DNA of 64,000 nt. Source: Mycobacterium gallinarum (GTDB lineage Bacteria; Actinomycetota; Actinomycetes; Mycobacteriales; Mycobacteriaceae). Position numbers and translations under genes: made by a program. Shown one piece after another: positions 50,317 through 59,456 of the stretch (positions are counted from its first letter, which is position 1; each line of letters begins with the position of its first letter). Under the pieces are notes generated by a model. It did no database searches, had not been told where the DNA came from, and saw only the letters and a program-made list of their open reading frames with translations. The stretch lies in contig NZ_AP022601.1 in NCBI RefSeq assembly GCF_010726765.1, positions 5,890,001-5,954,000 of the forward strand. The letters are read 5' to 3'.

Positions 50317-52506
50317 TTATCTGCGAGCGAGCGCGCGGTCCGCAATTGCTTCGATAGCCGGCGCCAATTGTCGCGAGTACTCCGATGTCACGTGATTGCT
50401 GTCAAAGTAAACTAGCGTGTTGCCGACGATCACCAGGCAACGGTCGGGTGTGCAGAACAACTGTGTGAGGTCAACGTATTGCCCGCCACCGGCTTCGGTC
50501 GCGGTGGACTCGGCCGCGATGCCGGCCGGATTGACCACCGCCGACCTAGGCTCCGAGCACGCCATCGCGTCATCGAGGTGTCCAGACACGCAAATCGGAA
50601 CGTCCGAGGGCGGGTCTGGGATGGGTCCGAGCACCAAAACGTCCGCACCCGTGTTGCGCAGCTGCCTCACCAGGCGTGTCAAGCTTTCTAGCCACGCCGG
50701 ACTGTACGACGTGAAACCCGGCTGGAATCTGTTCCCCGCGCGATATCCCCGATACACACTCAGCACGACCAACCGAGGGTGCTCGGCGTGCAAGCGGTCA
50801 ATGATCTGAGCGCGCCATTGCTCACATCGGGTGGCCAGGCGAAATAGTGGGTTGGCGAATGGCAGATCGAGCATTGGGCAGACCGCCTTGGCCATCGTCA
50901 CCAACCGCCACGCCCGCTGCTCGGCGACTTGCTGGAAAGCCGGCCTCCACATCGCAGCATTCGAATCGCCGACCAGGGCGACCGTCGTCGAGGAGGCGGT
51001 CTCGCCCGTCGCGCATTCTGGTTGTCCGGATTGGAGAGCATTGCGCATGCAGCCGTTGAGGAAAATGGCGTTCAGTTGAGCTGCGGCATCGCTGAGTGGC
51101 GGGTCGAGGTTGGACGGTACGGCCTTCTGATGAGTGGCGGCCGCGAGTGCGGATTGCACTTGTGCGAACGAGTGCTGCACCGCCGCGTTGTAGGTGTCCA
51201 CGTTGCCACCCGTGGGGGGAGGCGCGGCAGTGATGGTCAGCGGTGCCTGGGGCGCGCCGCGGCCGACCGGGACCGGAACCCATACCAGCAGCACTACGCA
51301 CACAAGAGCGGCGGCTGCAGTGGCGGCGCCACCAAGCGCGAGACTGACGGCGGGGGACCGGCGTACCGGGGCGGCGAACCGCAAAGGGTTCTCGATGAGA
51401 TGCAGGGTGAGCACCGCCAGTCCGGCGGAGACGGCGGCCGCCGCCAGCCTGCCCGCTAGCCCTAGCGGTTGGCCGAGCAGCAGTGGTGCGAACAGCAGCA
51501 CCGGCCAGTGCCACAGGTACCACGAATACGACACTCGGCCGATCGCTCGCATCGGCGACACGGCTAGGAATGAACCGCATCCTCGAGAGGGTGCGGCGCA
51601 GCCGGCACCGATCACCAAAGCGGCGCCAAGGACGGGCATCAGCGCGGCAGCACCAGGGAACGGGGTGCTCGCGCTGAACAGGGTGCAGGACAGCAGGACG
51701 AGAGCCAGCCCTCCCCACCCCGCAATCGCGGCCGGTGTCGCGGATAGTCGGCCCCACTGGCTGGCCGTCAGCGCTACCAAGCCGCCGACGGCCAACTGCC
51801 AGGCTCGTGTGGGCAGCGAGAAGAAGGCCACAGCGGGGAGCACATACGTAATCGCCAGCGACATCGCAAACGATCCGGCCGCGACAAGAGACAGGACTAT
51901 CAGAAATGGGACGTATGGACGCTTCGGTGGTGCGGCGTGAGTCCCCTTGCGTCGGCGCCGACGCCGTATGAGCCAGGCTGTCGCGATGATCATGGGCGGC
52001 CACACCAGGTAGAACTGTTCCTCGACGCCCAGAGACCAGTAGTGCTGGAACGGCGACTCCGGCATTATCGGTGCGAGGTAGTCGACGTTGTGTAGCGCGA
52101 ACCAGTAGTTGCCGACATACAGTGCGCTGGCGATCCCGTCTCCGAATACACTCCGGGCCTGCAGCGGAGGTAAGAGCAAAGCCGAGGCGATTGCAGTGAC
52201 GATGCCCACCGTGGCTGATGCCGGCAGCAGTCGGCGGGCGCGTGCACCGTAGAACCGACGGAGCCGCACGGTACCGACGGTGCTCACCTCACGAAAGAGC
52301 AATCTGGTGATCAGGAAGCCGGAGATGACGAAGAACACGTCCACGCCGACGTACCCACCGCCCACGCCGGGCACGTCCGCGTGAAACAGGACAACCGCTA
52401 ACACCGCGACCGCGCGCAGGCCCTCGATGTCATCGCGGAACCCCGACTGTGCCGACCGCGGACTATGCACAGCCTCGATGGGCAATGCGCGATTGGTCTG
52501 GCTCAC
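50317..52506 (-). CDS. OafA/YrhL-type membrane acyltransferase with C-terminal SGNH domain
   Basis: 729 residues from the GTG at 52506, chosen for the GAGGTGGAGG ribosome site and MSQTNRALPIE N-terminus. The first part is acyltransferase family 3: DDIEGLRAVAVLAVVLFHAD, GYVGVDVFFVISGFLITRLL, RRFYGARARRLLPAS and HYWSLGVEEQFYLVWP, with about ten helices to residue 390. The C-terminal part is an SGNH domain (VALVGDSNAAMW with the nucleophile Ser; DSNHVTSEYS near the end). Such proteins O-acetylate or O-succinylate surface sugars. Here it probably decorates the glycan of the exported lipid outside the membrane. Confidence 0.9.
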   Translation of the reverse strand: MSQTNRALPIEAVHSPRSAQSGFRDDIEGLRAVAVLAVVLFHADVPGVGGGYVGVDVFFVISGFLITRLLFREVSTVGTVRLRRFYGARARRLLPASATVGIVTAIASALLLPPLQARSVFGDGIASALYVGNYWFALHNVDYLAPIMPESPFQHYWSLGVEEQFYLVWPPMIIATAWLIRRRRRRKGTHAAPPKRPYVPFLIVLSLVAAGSFAMSLAITYVLPAVAFFSLPTRAWQLAVGGLVALTASQWGRLSATPAAIAGWGGLALVLLSCTLFSASTPFPGAAALMPVLGAALVIGAGCAAPSRGCGSFLAVSPMRAIGRVSYSWYLWHWPVLLFAPLLLGQPLGLAGRLAAAAVSAGLAVLTLHLIENPLRFAAPVRRSPAVSLALGGAATAAAALVCVVLLVWVPVPVGRGAPQAPLTITAAPPPTGGNVDTYNAAVQHSFAQVQSALAAATHQKAVPSNLDPPLSDAAAQLNAIFLNGCMRNALQSGQPECATGETASSTTVALVGDSNAAMWRPAFQQVAEQRAWRLVTMAKAVCPMLDLPFANPLFRLATRCEQWRAQIIDRLHAEHPRLVVLSVYRGYRAGNRFQPGFTSYSPAWLESLTRLVRQLRNTGADVLVLGPIPDPPSDVPICVSGHLDDAMACSEPRSAVVNPAGIAAESTATEAGGGQYVDLTQLFCTPDRCLVIVGNTLVYFDSNHVTSEYSRQLAPAIEAIADRALARR

Positions 52507-52797
52507 GGTCCTCCACCTCGAGATGCGTAGTTCGGAGAGGATTGTTGCATGGCCGCAGGGAGGATGTAGCAAACTTGCAGCAAGAGATGTGTCATGCGGA
52601 TTGCCATCCCCAGCCTCCGAAGACAGGTTGAACCGAATACACGGGACGACCTCGCCGCTAATCAATGCTCTGCTTAAGAGCAGCTGCTCTGTGACGCGAC
52701 GCAAGGCTGGCCAAGATAGTGGAGGCACCAGCGAGAGGCTGCACCTTGGACGCCACTCAGGCCGGCACAGCTACCCCAACGCGCCTCGCGCCGATCG

Positions 52798-53562
52798 CTA
52801 GTTGGCGGCGGCGCCCTGATTGACGGCTGCCTCGAAGCGCTTTTCCCAGCGGGAGTAGCTGCCAAGGTTGCCAAGGACGAAGGGCGAGAGTGCGATCAGC
52901 CACGTCGCCACGGAGTTGAGCACGTTGGCTGGGAAGCGCATTGGCCGCATAAGGTCGACGAAGAGCACCACCCGGAAGCCGTCGGTTCGGTTCCAAGCTT
53001 CGTGTTCGAAGGTGTCGTCGAAGATCATCACCCGACCTTCTTGCCAGTGACGGGTCTGCGACCCGACGCGGATGCCACACTGCTCGGCCGGCTCGGGAAC
53101 GAGCAGCGCGAGATGGAGGCGAAGGACTCCCTTGTATGGGCCACGATGCGGCGGCAACTCCTTGCCTGGGGCGAGAATGGAGAAGAAAGCAGTCTTCATG
53201 CCCGGAATGTTCTTGAGGAGCCGGGCGGTTTCCGGACAGCGGCGGCAGTTCGGTGCGGCCTTTATTCCGTAGGCATAGAAGAAGAAGGTCTTCCAGCCAT
53301 CGTCCTGGGAAAGAGCTTTCTGGTCCTTCGAAATGTCCTGGAAGTTCGGCATATCCGCTGCGTAGGGCAACAGTGCATCGAGTTCGGCTCGAACCTTGCG
53401 CCAATCGGCTTCGACGGCCCCGACCCACGGAAAGTCCTTGTTATCAAAGAACTCGTGGTCACCGAGCAGCGAGGCGCGAGTGTACAGCCGGTATAGCGCG
53501 CCGAAAACGGCCATGAACAGGCGTCCGAATGCGCGCGCCAGGAACCCACGCACCTCGTTCAT
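52798..53562 (-). CDS. Aspartyl/asparaginyl beta-hydroxylase family (AspH/LpxO-like) dioxygenase
   Basis: 254 residues from the ATG at 53562 (ribosome site AAAGGGGG). The Fe(II)/2-oxoglutarate core is clear: ELPPHRGPYKGVLRLHLAL (first His), CGIRVGSQTRHWQEGRVMIFDDTFEHEAWN (second His) and FRVVLFVDLMRP. Hydrophobic segments near both ends (FGRLFMAVFGALYRLY; SVATWLIALSPFVLG) suggest membrane contact, as in LpxO, which hydroxylates the acyl chains of lipid A. Hydroxylation of a fatty acyl chain of this island's lipid is a reasonable inference; a protein target is the alternative. Same strand as the acyltransferase, 291 bp upstream. Confidence 0.85.
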   Translation of the reverse strand: MNEVRGFLARAFGRLFMAVFGALYRLYTRASLLGDHEFFDNKDFPWVGAVEADWRKVRAELDALLPYAADMPNFQDISKDQKALSQDDGWKTFFFYAYGIKAAPNCRRCPETARLLKNIPGMKTAFFSILAPGKELPPHRGPYKGVLRLHLALLVPEPAEQCGIRVGSQTRHWQEGRVMIFDDTFEHEAWNRTDGFRVVLFVDLMRPMRFPANVLNSVATWLIALSPFVLGNLGSYSRWEKRFEAAVNQGAAAN

Positions 53563-54185
53563 GCTGCCCCCTTTGCCAGAGGTCGAAGTTATCATCCGTC
53601 GCGGCCGACGTGCAATGCGTCCATATTCTTTATACACACGGGCATCTTCTTCCCGGCGATGTATTCCCCTGCAATCCAGTGCGTTCGGGAAAGCGTTGCT
53701 GTCTCGGCGTTGGGTGGACGGCAAGCCCTCGTGCGTCGATCGAACCCATGGCGTGCACCGTCGGCTCAGTCATCGGACTCCTCCGGCGAACAGTTGCCCG
53801 GAACTCGGGCGGCACACCCCGCAATGCAGCGGTCGACCGTCGCCGACGGGCCCGAATGCCAAAGTATGCTGAGAAGGTTTGCGTCACAACATGATCGAAA
53901 TCTGTGCGGGACGAGACGTGAAGCGGAGCTGGCTTGCAGAAGTCGTCGCTCAACCGAGGAACTCTTCGTAAGACCCACCGATTGGTCGCGACGGTACTCG
54001 GCCTCGTGTGAAGACAAGCGCCGCTGCGAACGCGAGATGTGAAGTCCGCGGATTTCGACATTCGTGCTGCCTGCGTTGTGCACCTCGGTTTTGCGGGGTG
54101 GAAGCAGACCGCCGCTCATGCGGACGCTCGGCTCTCCGCGGTTGTCATCGAACTCGCGACCGAAGTGAAAGGCTAGGATCTTCGC
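53563..54185. other. Long divergent intergenic region
   Basis: About 620 bp between the hydroxylase (minus) and glycosyltransferase (plus). Open frames here lack domain motifs and ribosome sites. It should contain both promoters; no clear repeat or operator is seen. Confidence 0.4.
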
Positions 54186-55454
54186 GTGAAGTTTGCGCTG
54201 GCAAGCTACGGAAGCCGTGGCGACATCGAGCCCTGCGCCGCCGTCGGCCGTGAACTGCAGCGCCGAGGGCACGACGTGTGGATGGCCGTCCCGCCCGACC
54301 TCGTAGGTTTCGTCGAGTCGGCTGGACTTTGCGCGGTCCCCTACGGCTTGGATACGCGAGCGTGGCTGGAAGTGCATCGCGACCTGTGGACGCGAATCTT
54401 CCGCAATGTCTGGAAGGTTCAGGATCTGATCAGGCTGGTGCACGAAGTTCGGGAGCCCATCGCCGAGTGCTGGGAGAAAATCAGCACGCCGCTGATGTCA
54501 CTCGCGGACGGGGCCGATCTGTTGTTTACGGGGCTGAGTTTCGAGCAACCTGCCGCGAACGTCGCTGAGTTCTATGAGATTCCATTGGCGACGCTGCATT
54601 ATCATCCAGCGCGGGCCAATGATCAGTTGATGCCCTTCGTCCCTGCGCCGTTAGGCCGATTCGCGATAAAGGTGGACGAGTGGGTAGGTTGGCGGATCTC
54701 GAAGAAGCTCGATGATGCGCAGCGTCGTGAACTGGGCCTGCCAAAGGCGACCGGTCCCGCGTCAGGAAGGATCGCCGGCCGCAGATCGCTGGAAATCCAG
54801 GCCTACGACGAGCCTTGCTTTCCAGGTTTAGCAGCCGAGTGGGCGAAATGGGACGGGCAGCGACCGTTTGTCGGGGCGCTAACACTTGAGTTGGCGACCG
54901 AGTCCGATGAGGACGTCGAGGAGTGGATCGCTTCTGGAAGCCCACCGATTTTCTTCGGGTTCGGGAGTATCCCCGTCGAATCTCCGGCGGACTTGGTCGT
55001 CATGATCGCCGCGGTCTGCGCGCAGTTGGGGGAGCGGGCGTTGATAGGTGCTGGTTGGAGCGACTTCAGCGACGTCCCAACTTTCGACCATGTCAAAGTG
55101 GTGGGCACGGTGAATTTCGCGACCATTTTTCCCTCCTGCCGCGCGGTCGTGCACCACGGTGCCGCGGGCACCACTGCTGCGGGACTGCGAGCTGGTGTCC
55201 CCACGCTGATCCTCTGGACGCTGCCAGACCAGTCGTTCTGGGGGGTTCGGTTGAAGCGCCTGGGCTTGGGCATCGCGCGGCGCTTCTCGGGGATCACCCG
55301 AGAATCGCTGGTCGAGGACCTGCGCACGATCCTGGCTCCGGATGTCGTTGCACGGGCCGCGGAATTCGCCACCCGGATGACTACACCTGCTCAAAGCGTC
55401 AGGTCCGCAGCTGACCACGTCGAGAATTTCGCTCGGTTGGGGCGGGTCGGCTGA
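54186..55454 (+). CDS. GT1-family glycosyltransferase (glycopeptidolipid Gtf-like)
   Basis: 422 residues beginning MKFALASYGSRGDIEPCAAVGRELQRRGHDV, the start typical of mycobacterial glycopeptidolipid rhamnosyl- and deoxytalosyl-transferases and the Rv1524/Rv1526c group. GFGSIPVESPADLV and the nucleotide-sugar motif VHHGAAGTTAAGLRAGVPTLILWTLPDQ are present. It should transfer a (deoxy)hexose from a nucleotide sugar to the lipid or growing glycan at the cytosolic face. It is the only glycosyltransferase in the window, so others must lie beyond 64 kb or elsewhere. Confidence 0.92.
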   Translation: MKFALASYGSRGDIEPCAAVGRELQRRGHDVWMAVPPDLVGFVESAGLCAVPYGLDTRAWLEVHRDLWTRIFRNVWKVQDLIRLVHEVREPIAECWEKISTPLMSLADGADLLFTGLSFEQPAANVAEFYEIPLATLHYHPARANDQLMPFVPAPLGRFAIKVDEWVGWRISKKLDDAQRRELGLPKATGPASGRIAGRRSLEIQAYDEPCFPGLAAEWAKWDGQRPFVGALTLELATESDEDVEEWIASGSPPIFFGFGSIPVESPADLVVMIAAVCAQLGERALIGAGWSDFSDVPTFDHVKVVGTVNFATIFPSCRAVVHHGAAGTTAAGLRAGVPTLILWTLPDQSFWGVRLKRLGLGIARRFSGITRESLVEDLRTILAPDVVARAAEFATRMTTPAQSVRSAADHVENFARLGRVG

Positions 55455-55486
55455 CTTCCGCGGCGGTTTTCTAAACGAGCGATCAC

Positions 55487-56920
55487 CTATTCGATCGTGC
55501 CGGTCAGCTCGAAGTCCGCCAGTGTCTGGGCGGCCAGCTCGCGCAGGGCTGCCTTCGTGTTCGTAGTGCCCGGTTGGTAGGCGACCACCGTGATGCCGGT
55601 CTTACCGCTGATTCGCCATGCCTGCAGTCTCATCACCCCACCTGTTCGCTCGAGCCACTGGCGTGTGGTGTGGTGCCAGGCCGCCCGCGCGGTGTGGTGC
55701 TCGGCTTCGGTGCCATCGAGGCGGCACAAAAGTGAGGCATGATCGCCGAGATTGGAACAAAACACCGGGAGATCTGGGTCAGCCGATGCGGCCGCAGCCG
55801 CCCGTCTCAACGCCCACCCGGGCCTGAACGGGGCCAGCCATAGGAACTGCCGCGCGGCATCGGGCGTTTCCCTCAACGTGCTCAACGCCTCTTTCACGGC
55901 GACGCGGACGTCCCGCAGATCTTTGGTGACTTGCGTCGGGTCGATGCTGACGCGCGCAATGGACATTGCATTCGCCCGCGTATCACCCTCGGTCCGCTCG
56001 CTGACGGGCAGTTGCAGGGTGACAGCGCCGTCGCTGGCACGGCGCCGCCCCATGCGATCAGCAAGTCTGACGGCGAATCCGGCGATCATCGCGGTCCGTG
56101 TTCCGCCCAGAGCGTCGGCGCGGGAATCCCACTCATCGACGTCGACGTGGATGGTGATCGCCGGTATGACGACGACCTCATCGTCGTCGCCACCTCCTCG
56201 GCGCTCGTCAGCCCCTTTGAGGGCCGCAGGTTGCGATGCAGCAAATAGGGCACGCTCTCGCCATCGCCCTCGCCAGTAGCTCGGCGCCATCTTCACCCCC
56301 GCGACAACCGCCCGGCTGATCTCGGCTGCGTCGCGTGCAGCATCTCGGGCGTCGTGCAGCACCGCGCGCAATCGCCTGCGTGATCCCGCCGCTGGCAGGC
56401 CGAGATCGCGCGTTTGGCCCAACAGCGCTTCGGCTACCGCGACGGCGAGCCCTAGGCCATCGACGATGTAGTGCGAAACAACCAAGCTGACCGCGGTGGA
56501 GCCATCTGTAAAAGGAACTACACCGATGTGCCAGCCGGGCCCCCATTCTGGATCAGTCGGTACCTGCGCGCGTTCATCAGCCCAGTCGCTGAGTTCTGAG
56601 CGTGGACGGGGCTGGTCGGCGATGTCGATGTCTGCCGGCCCGCGGTCCACTACCCAGCGATGTCGGAAGAACGGCAGCGGCGAACGCTCGATGCGCCGTC
56701 CCAGCAGGCCACGCCCGAGAAGGTAATGAAATCGTCTAACCGCGTCGAAGTCGATTGGATGCTCGTAGACCCATACGAGCTGAATGGCGATCTCCTCGCC
56801 AGTGGCGCGTTGCCACGAAAAGAAGGCCTGATCCAGCAATGCGACCCGATTGTCAGGCTGCGCATCGCCATTGGAGGCGAGCCTTTTCGATTTTGCGCGT
56901 GCAGGGATCCGGACCGACAC
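55487..56920 (-). CDS. Stand-alone Pap/condensation-like acyltransferase
   Basis: 477 residues from a GTG at 56920. It is clearly homologous over its whole length to the C-terminal domain of the pks-pap protein ([53 protein letters not shown] shared) but not identical. The catalytic HxxxDG is HYIVDG. Such enzymes move acyl groups from a carrier protein or acyl-CoA to a hydroxyl. It could be the trans-acting partner of the second PKS, which lacks a fused domain. Divergent from the sulfotransferase-like gene across 328 bp. Confidence 0.88.
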   Translation of the reverse strand: MSVRIPARAKSKRLASNGDAQPDNRVALLDQAFFSWQRATGEEIAIQLVWVYEHPIDFDAVRRFHYLLGRGLLGRRIERSPLPFFRHRWVVDRGPADIDIADQPRPRSELSDWADERAQVPTDPEWGPGWHIGVVPFTDGSTAVSLVVSHYIVDGLGLAVAVAEALLGQTRDLGLPAAGSRRRLRAVLHDARDAARDAAEISRAVVAGVKMAPSYWRGRWRERALFAASQPAALKGADERRGGGDDDEVVVIPAITIHVDVDEWDSRADALGGTRTAMIAGFAVRLADRMGRRRASDGAVTLQLPVSERTEGDTRANAMSIARVSIDPTQVTKDLRDVRVAVKEALSTLRETPDAARQFLWLAPFRPGWALRRAAAAASADPDLPVFCSNLGDHASLLCRLDGTEAEHHTARAAWHHTTRQWLERTGGVMRLQAWRISGKTGITVVAYQPGTTNTKAALRELAAQTLADFELTGTIE

Positions 56921-57248
56921 GGATCAGCCCCCGCCCATCCGGATCGGTTCGCCCGCTTTGGCACACGGGGCCGGTGCATTGTCCTGCGCGGCGAGTCTGC
57001 GTGGGACAGCGGGGATCTCCACTGTGTAGTGGGTCATCACCTGAGGGTAGCTGATATGGACTTGCGTTCTGATCCCGCGGGTGCAACCGCCGGCGCCCAT
57101 CAGCATGGTTTGCCCGACACACGGAACATCGCAACAACAGCGCCGTTCCTCCCTATATTGTTGCCGCCATGGGCAGTCTGTGGACCGGCGGCGGGCGCAC
57201 CGTAAAGACTCCTTCCTCGAACTCGCCGACAGCATCGTCAACGGAGTC

Positions 57249-58223
57249 ATGCGGGTGAGCGCCGCCACGCAGCCCGGCGACGGTACTCGTCCGGTCGCCC
57301 TGTTCATCGTGGGTATGCCCCGGTCAGGTACGTCGGCGCTCACGCGGGTACTTTCGCTGTGCGGCGCCGCACTCCCGGCCCGGTTGCACGGCGCGGTCTC
57401 GGACAACCCACTCGGTCGTTGGGAGCCTCGCGCATCGTTACTCCTCAACGATGCAATACTTCGCCGCCACCGAAGTGCCGCCTTCGACCCGACGTTTCGT
57501 CTGCAAGCCGCGGGTGCATTGGATGTCGAGACCAACGCTGCATCGATCGCCAAAATCAGGGCCTACCTCAGTTCGCTGCCCGCAGCGCCGGTGGTGGTGA
57601 TCAAAGACCTGCAGATATCGGTGCTGTCCGACATGTGGTTCGAGGCGGCGCGTCAGGCGGGTTTCGATGTCGCGGCCGTGATAGCAGTGCGCCACCCGCA
57701 AGAGGCCATCGCCTCGTTCACTGCCCGGGATGGCACCACGCCGGAGCTTGCGAGTGCCTTGTGGCTGAAGTTCACGCTGCTGGCTGAACGGCACACGCGA
57801 GGCCTGCCGCGCGTCGTCGTCGAGTACGCGAACCTCCTCGAAGATTGGCGTCGCGAGGTAAAACGGATTTCCGCGGCGCTGCGAATAGATCTCGAGACCC
57901 GCGATGAGAATGCCATCGAGGCTTTTCTGAGACCGGATCTTCACAACCAGCGACACGATGGCCCGGTGACGGAGTTCTTCGGCACCGACTGGTTTGCCAC
58001 CGTTTTCAACGCGCTTCGCGCGGCCGCGGGCGATGAGGCCGTAGATGAATCCGCGCTGGATCGTGTCCTGGCGGCGTATCGGGCAAGTGAGCACAGTTTC
58101 CGAACGGCCGTCGAGGATTTCCGCTATTTCCAGCGCCGGACCAGACTCGTCCCGCCATCAATCGCCAAGTTGAGCCTAGAGGTCGTAGCACTCGCTCACC
58201 GGCGCCGCGGAACCTGGGCGTAG
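57249..58223 (+). CDS. Sulfotransferase family protein
   Basis: 324 residues from the ATG at 57249 (GGAG nearby); open sequence continues upstream to 57081, so a longer N-terminus cannot be excluded. The PAPS-binding loop is FIVGMPRSGTSALTRVL and the 3'-phosphate region is AVIAVRHPQEAIASF; WLKFTLLAERHTRGLPRVVVEY fits the family. It may sulfate a sugar or acyl hydroxyl of the lipid; many proteins of this fold in lipid loci are assigned by motif only, and the acceptor is unknown. Confidence 0.8.
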   Translation: MRVSAATQPGDGTRPVALFIVGMPRSGTSALTRVLSLCGAALPARLHGAVSDNPLGRWEPRASLLLNDAILRRHRSAAFDPTFRLQAAGALDVETNAASIAKIRAYLSSLPAAPVVVIKDLQISVLSDMWFEAARQAGFDVAAVIAVRHPQEAIASFTARDGTTPELASALWLKFTLLAERHTRGLPRVVVEYANLLEDWRREVKRISAALRIDLETRDENAIEAFLRPDLHNQRHDGPVTEFFGTDWFATVFNALRAAAGDEAVDESALDRVLAAYRASEHSFRTAVEDFRYFQRRTRLVPPSIAKLSLEVVALAHRRRGTWA

Positions 58224-58385
58224 TAGTCCGTCGTATGGCTGAAAATGCCTGGGGCGCAAGGCGCCGAAGACACTGATCTCACGAGGCAGAGATGGGTCGT
58301 CAGCCGTCGCTTGCATGCTCGTCGCGGCGTTTCAGCCCTGTGCATTCGGGCGGTGCAATCGAGTTCAACTGCTAGCATCGGGTCC

Positions 58386-59384
58386 GTGTCGACACAGGGG
58401 GGCCAGGTGCGGATCGGCATCCTGGGCACAGCACGCATCGCGCCACTGGCACTCCTCAAGCCTGCTCAGCAGAACGCCGAGGTCGAGGTGGCCGCGGTGG
58501 CGGCACGAGATCCTGCTCGCGCTCATACCTTCGCCGCCAAGCATGGTATCGCCCGAGTACACGATAGCTACGAGTCGCTGATCGCCGACCCAGATATTCA
58601 TGCTGTCTATATCCCGTTACCAAACGGCCTGCACGGCAGGTGGACTCGCGCCGCGTTAGAAGCCGACAAGCACGTGCTGTGCGAAAAGCCGTTCGCGTCA
58701 AACGCGGCCGAGGCCCGAGAAGTGGCCGAACTGGCTGCGAAGTCGGACAGGGTCGTCATGGAAGGGTTTCACTACCGCCACCACCCGCTGACTTCGCGAG
58801 CTCAGGAAATCATCGCCTCGGGCGAGTTGGGCGAGTTGAAGCGGGTTGAGGTCGCCTTGTGCCTGCTGCTTCCCAAGTTTTCGGATATCCGTTACGACTA
58901 CTCTCTTGCCGGTGGTGCGACCATGGACGTCGGGTGCTACACGGTCGACATGGCACGCACGTTCGGCGGCCCTATCTCTGAAGTACTGTCCGCGCGGGCG
59001 AAATTGCGCGATCCTCAGGTGGACCGGGCGATGACGGCCGAGTTGAGGTTCGCAGGTGGACACTCGGGGCGGGTCCGCTGCTCCATGTGGTCTTCAGACT
59101 TGATGCGCGTGAGCGCAAAGGTGATTGGCGATCGTGGGGAGTTGACCGTGCTCAGTCAGAGGGCTCCTTTCCGTCGACTCACGGTTCGGTCACCCGGCGG
59201 CAATCGGGTTGAGCGTTTCTCTCCACGCTCCACTTACGACTATCAGCTCGACGCATTTGCCGCGGCAGTGCTGCGCGGTGCCCCGGTGGGGACGACACCG
59301 GAAGAGGCGGTCGAAAACATGACGGTCATCGACGAAATCTATCGGGCCGCAGGCCTGCCGCTTCGCGAACCCGCCAAGCGGTGA
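58386..59384 (+). CDS. Gfo/Idh/MocA family NAD(P)-dependent oxidoreductase
   Basis: 332 residues from the GTG at 58386 (GTG 58407 possible). The Rossmann start is VRIGILGTARIAPLALLKPA, YIPLPNGLHGRWTRAALEADKHVLCEKPF contains the catalytic Lys of the EKP motif, and GGATMDVGCYTVDMARTF is the substrate-side motif. Family members oxidise or reduce sugar hydroxyls, often on nucleotide sugars. Here it probably makes an unusual sugar for the glycolipid. It follows the sulfotransferase gene on the same strand after 162 bp. Confidence 0.88.
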   Translation: MSTQGGQVRIGILGTARIAPLALLKPAQQNAEVEVAAVAARDPARAHTFAAKHGIARVHDSYESLIADPDIHAVYIPLPNGLHGRWTRAALEADKHVLCEKPFASNAAEAREVAELAAKSDRVVMEGFHYRHHPLTSRAQEIIASGELGELKRVEVALCLLLPKFSDIRYDYSLAGGATMDVGCYTVDMARTFGGPISEVLSARAKLRDPQVDRAMTAELRFAGGHSGRVRCSMWSSDLMRVSAKVIGDRGELTVLSQRAPFRRLTVRSPGGNRVERFSPRSTYDYQLDAFAAAVLRGAPVGTTPEEAVENMTVIDEIYRAAGLPLREPAKR

Positions 59385-59456
59385 TTTCACTTCGCCACGT
59401 CTCAAGCTCCGACGGCACCGTTAGCTGGATCGGCGCGGCCACAGGTCCATGATCGA

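Noticed and set aside
53630..54061. A 143-codon minus-strand frame between the hydroxylase and glycosyltransferase
   Set aside because: No ribosome site, no domain and Arg/Ser/Thr-rich composition; overlaps the likely divergent promoters.
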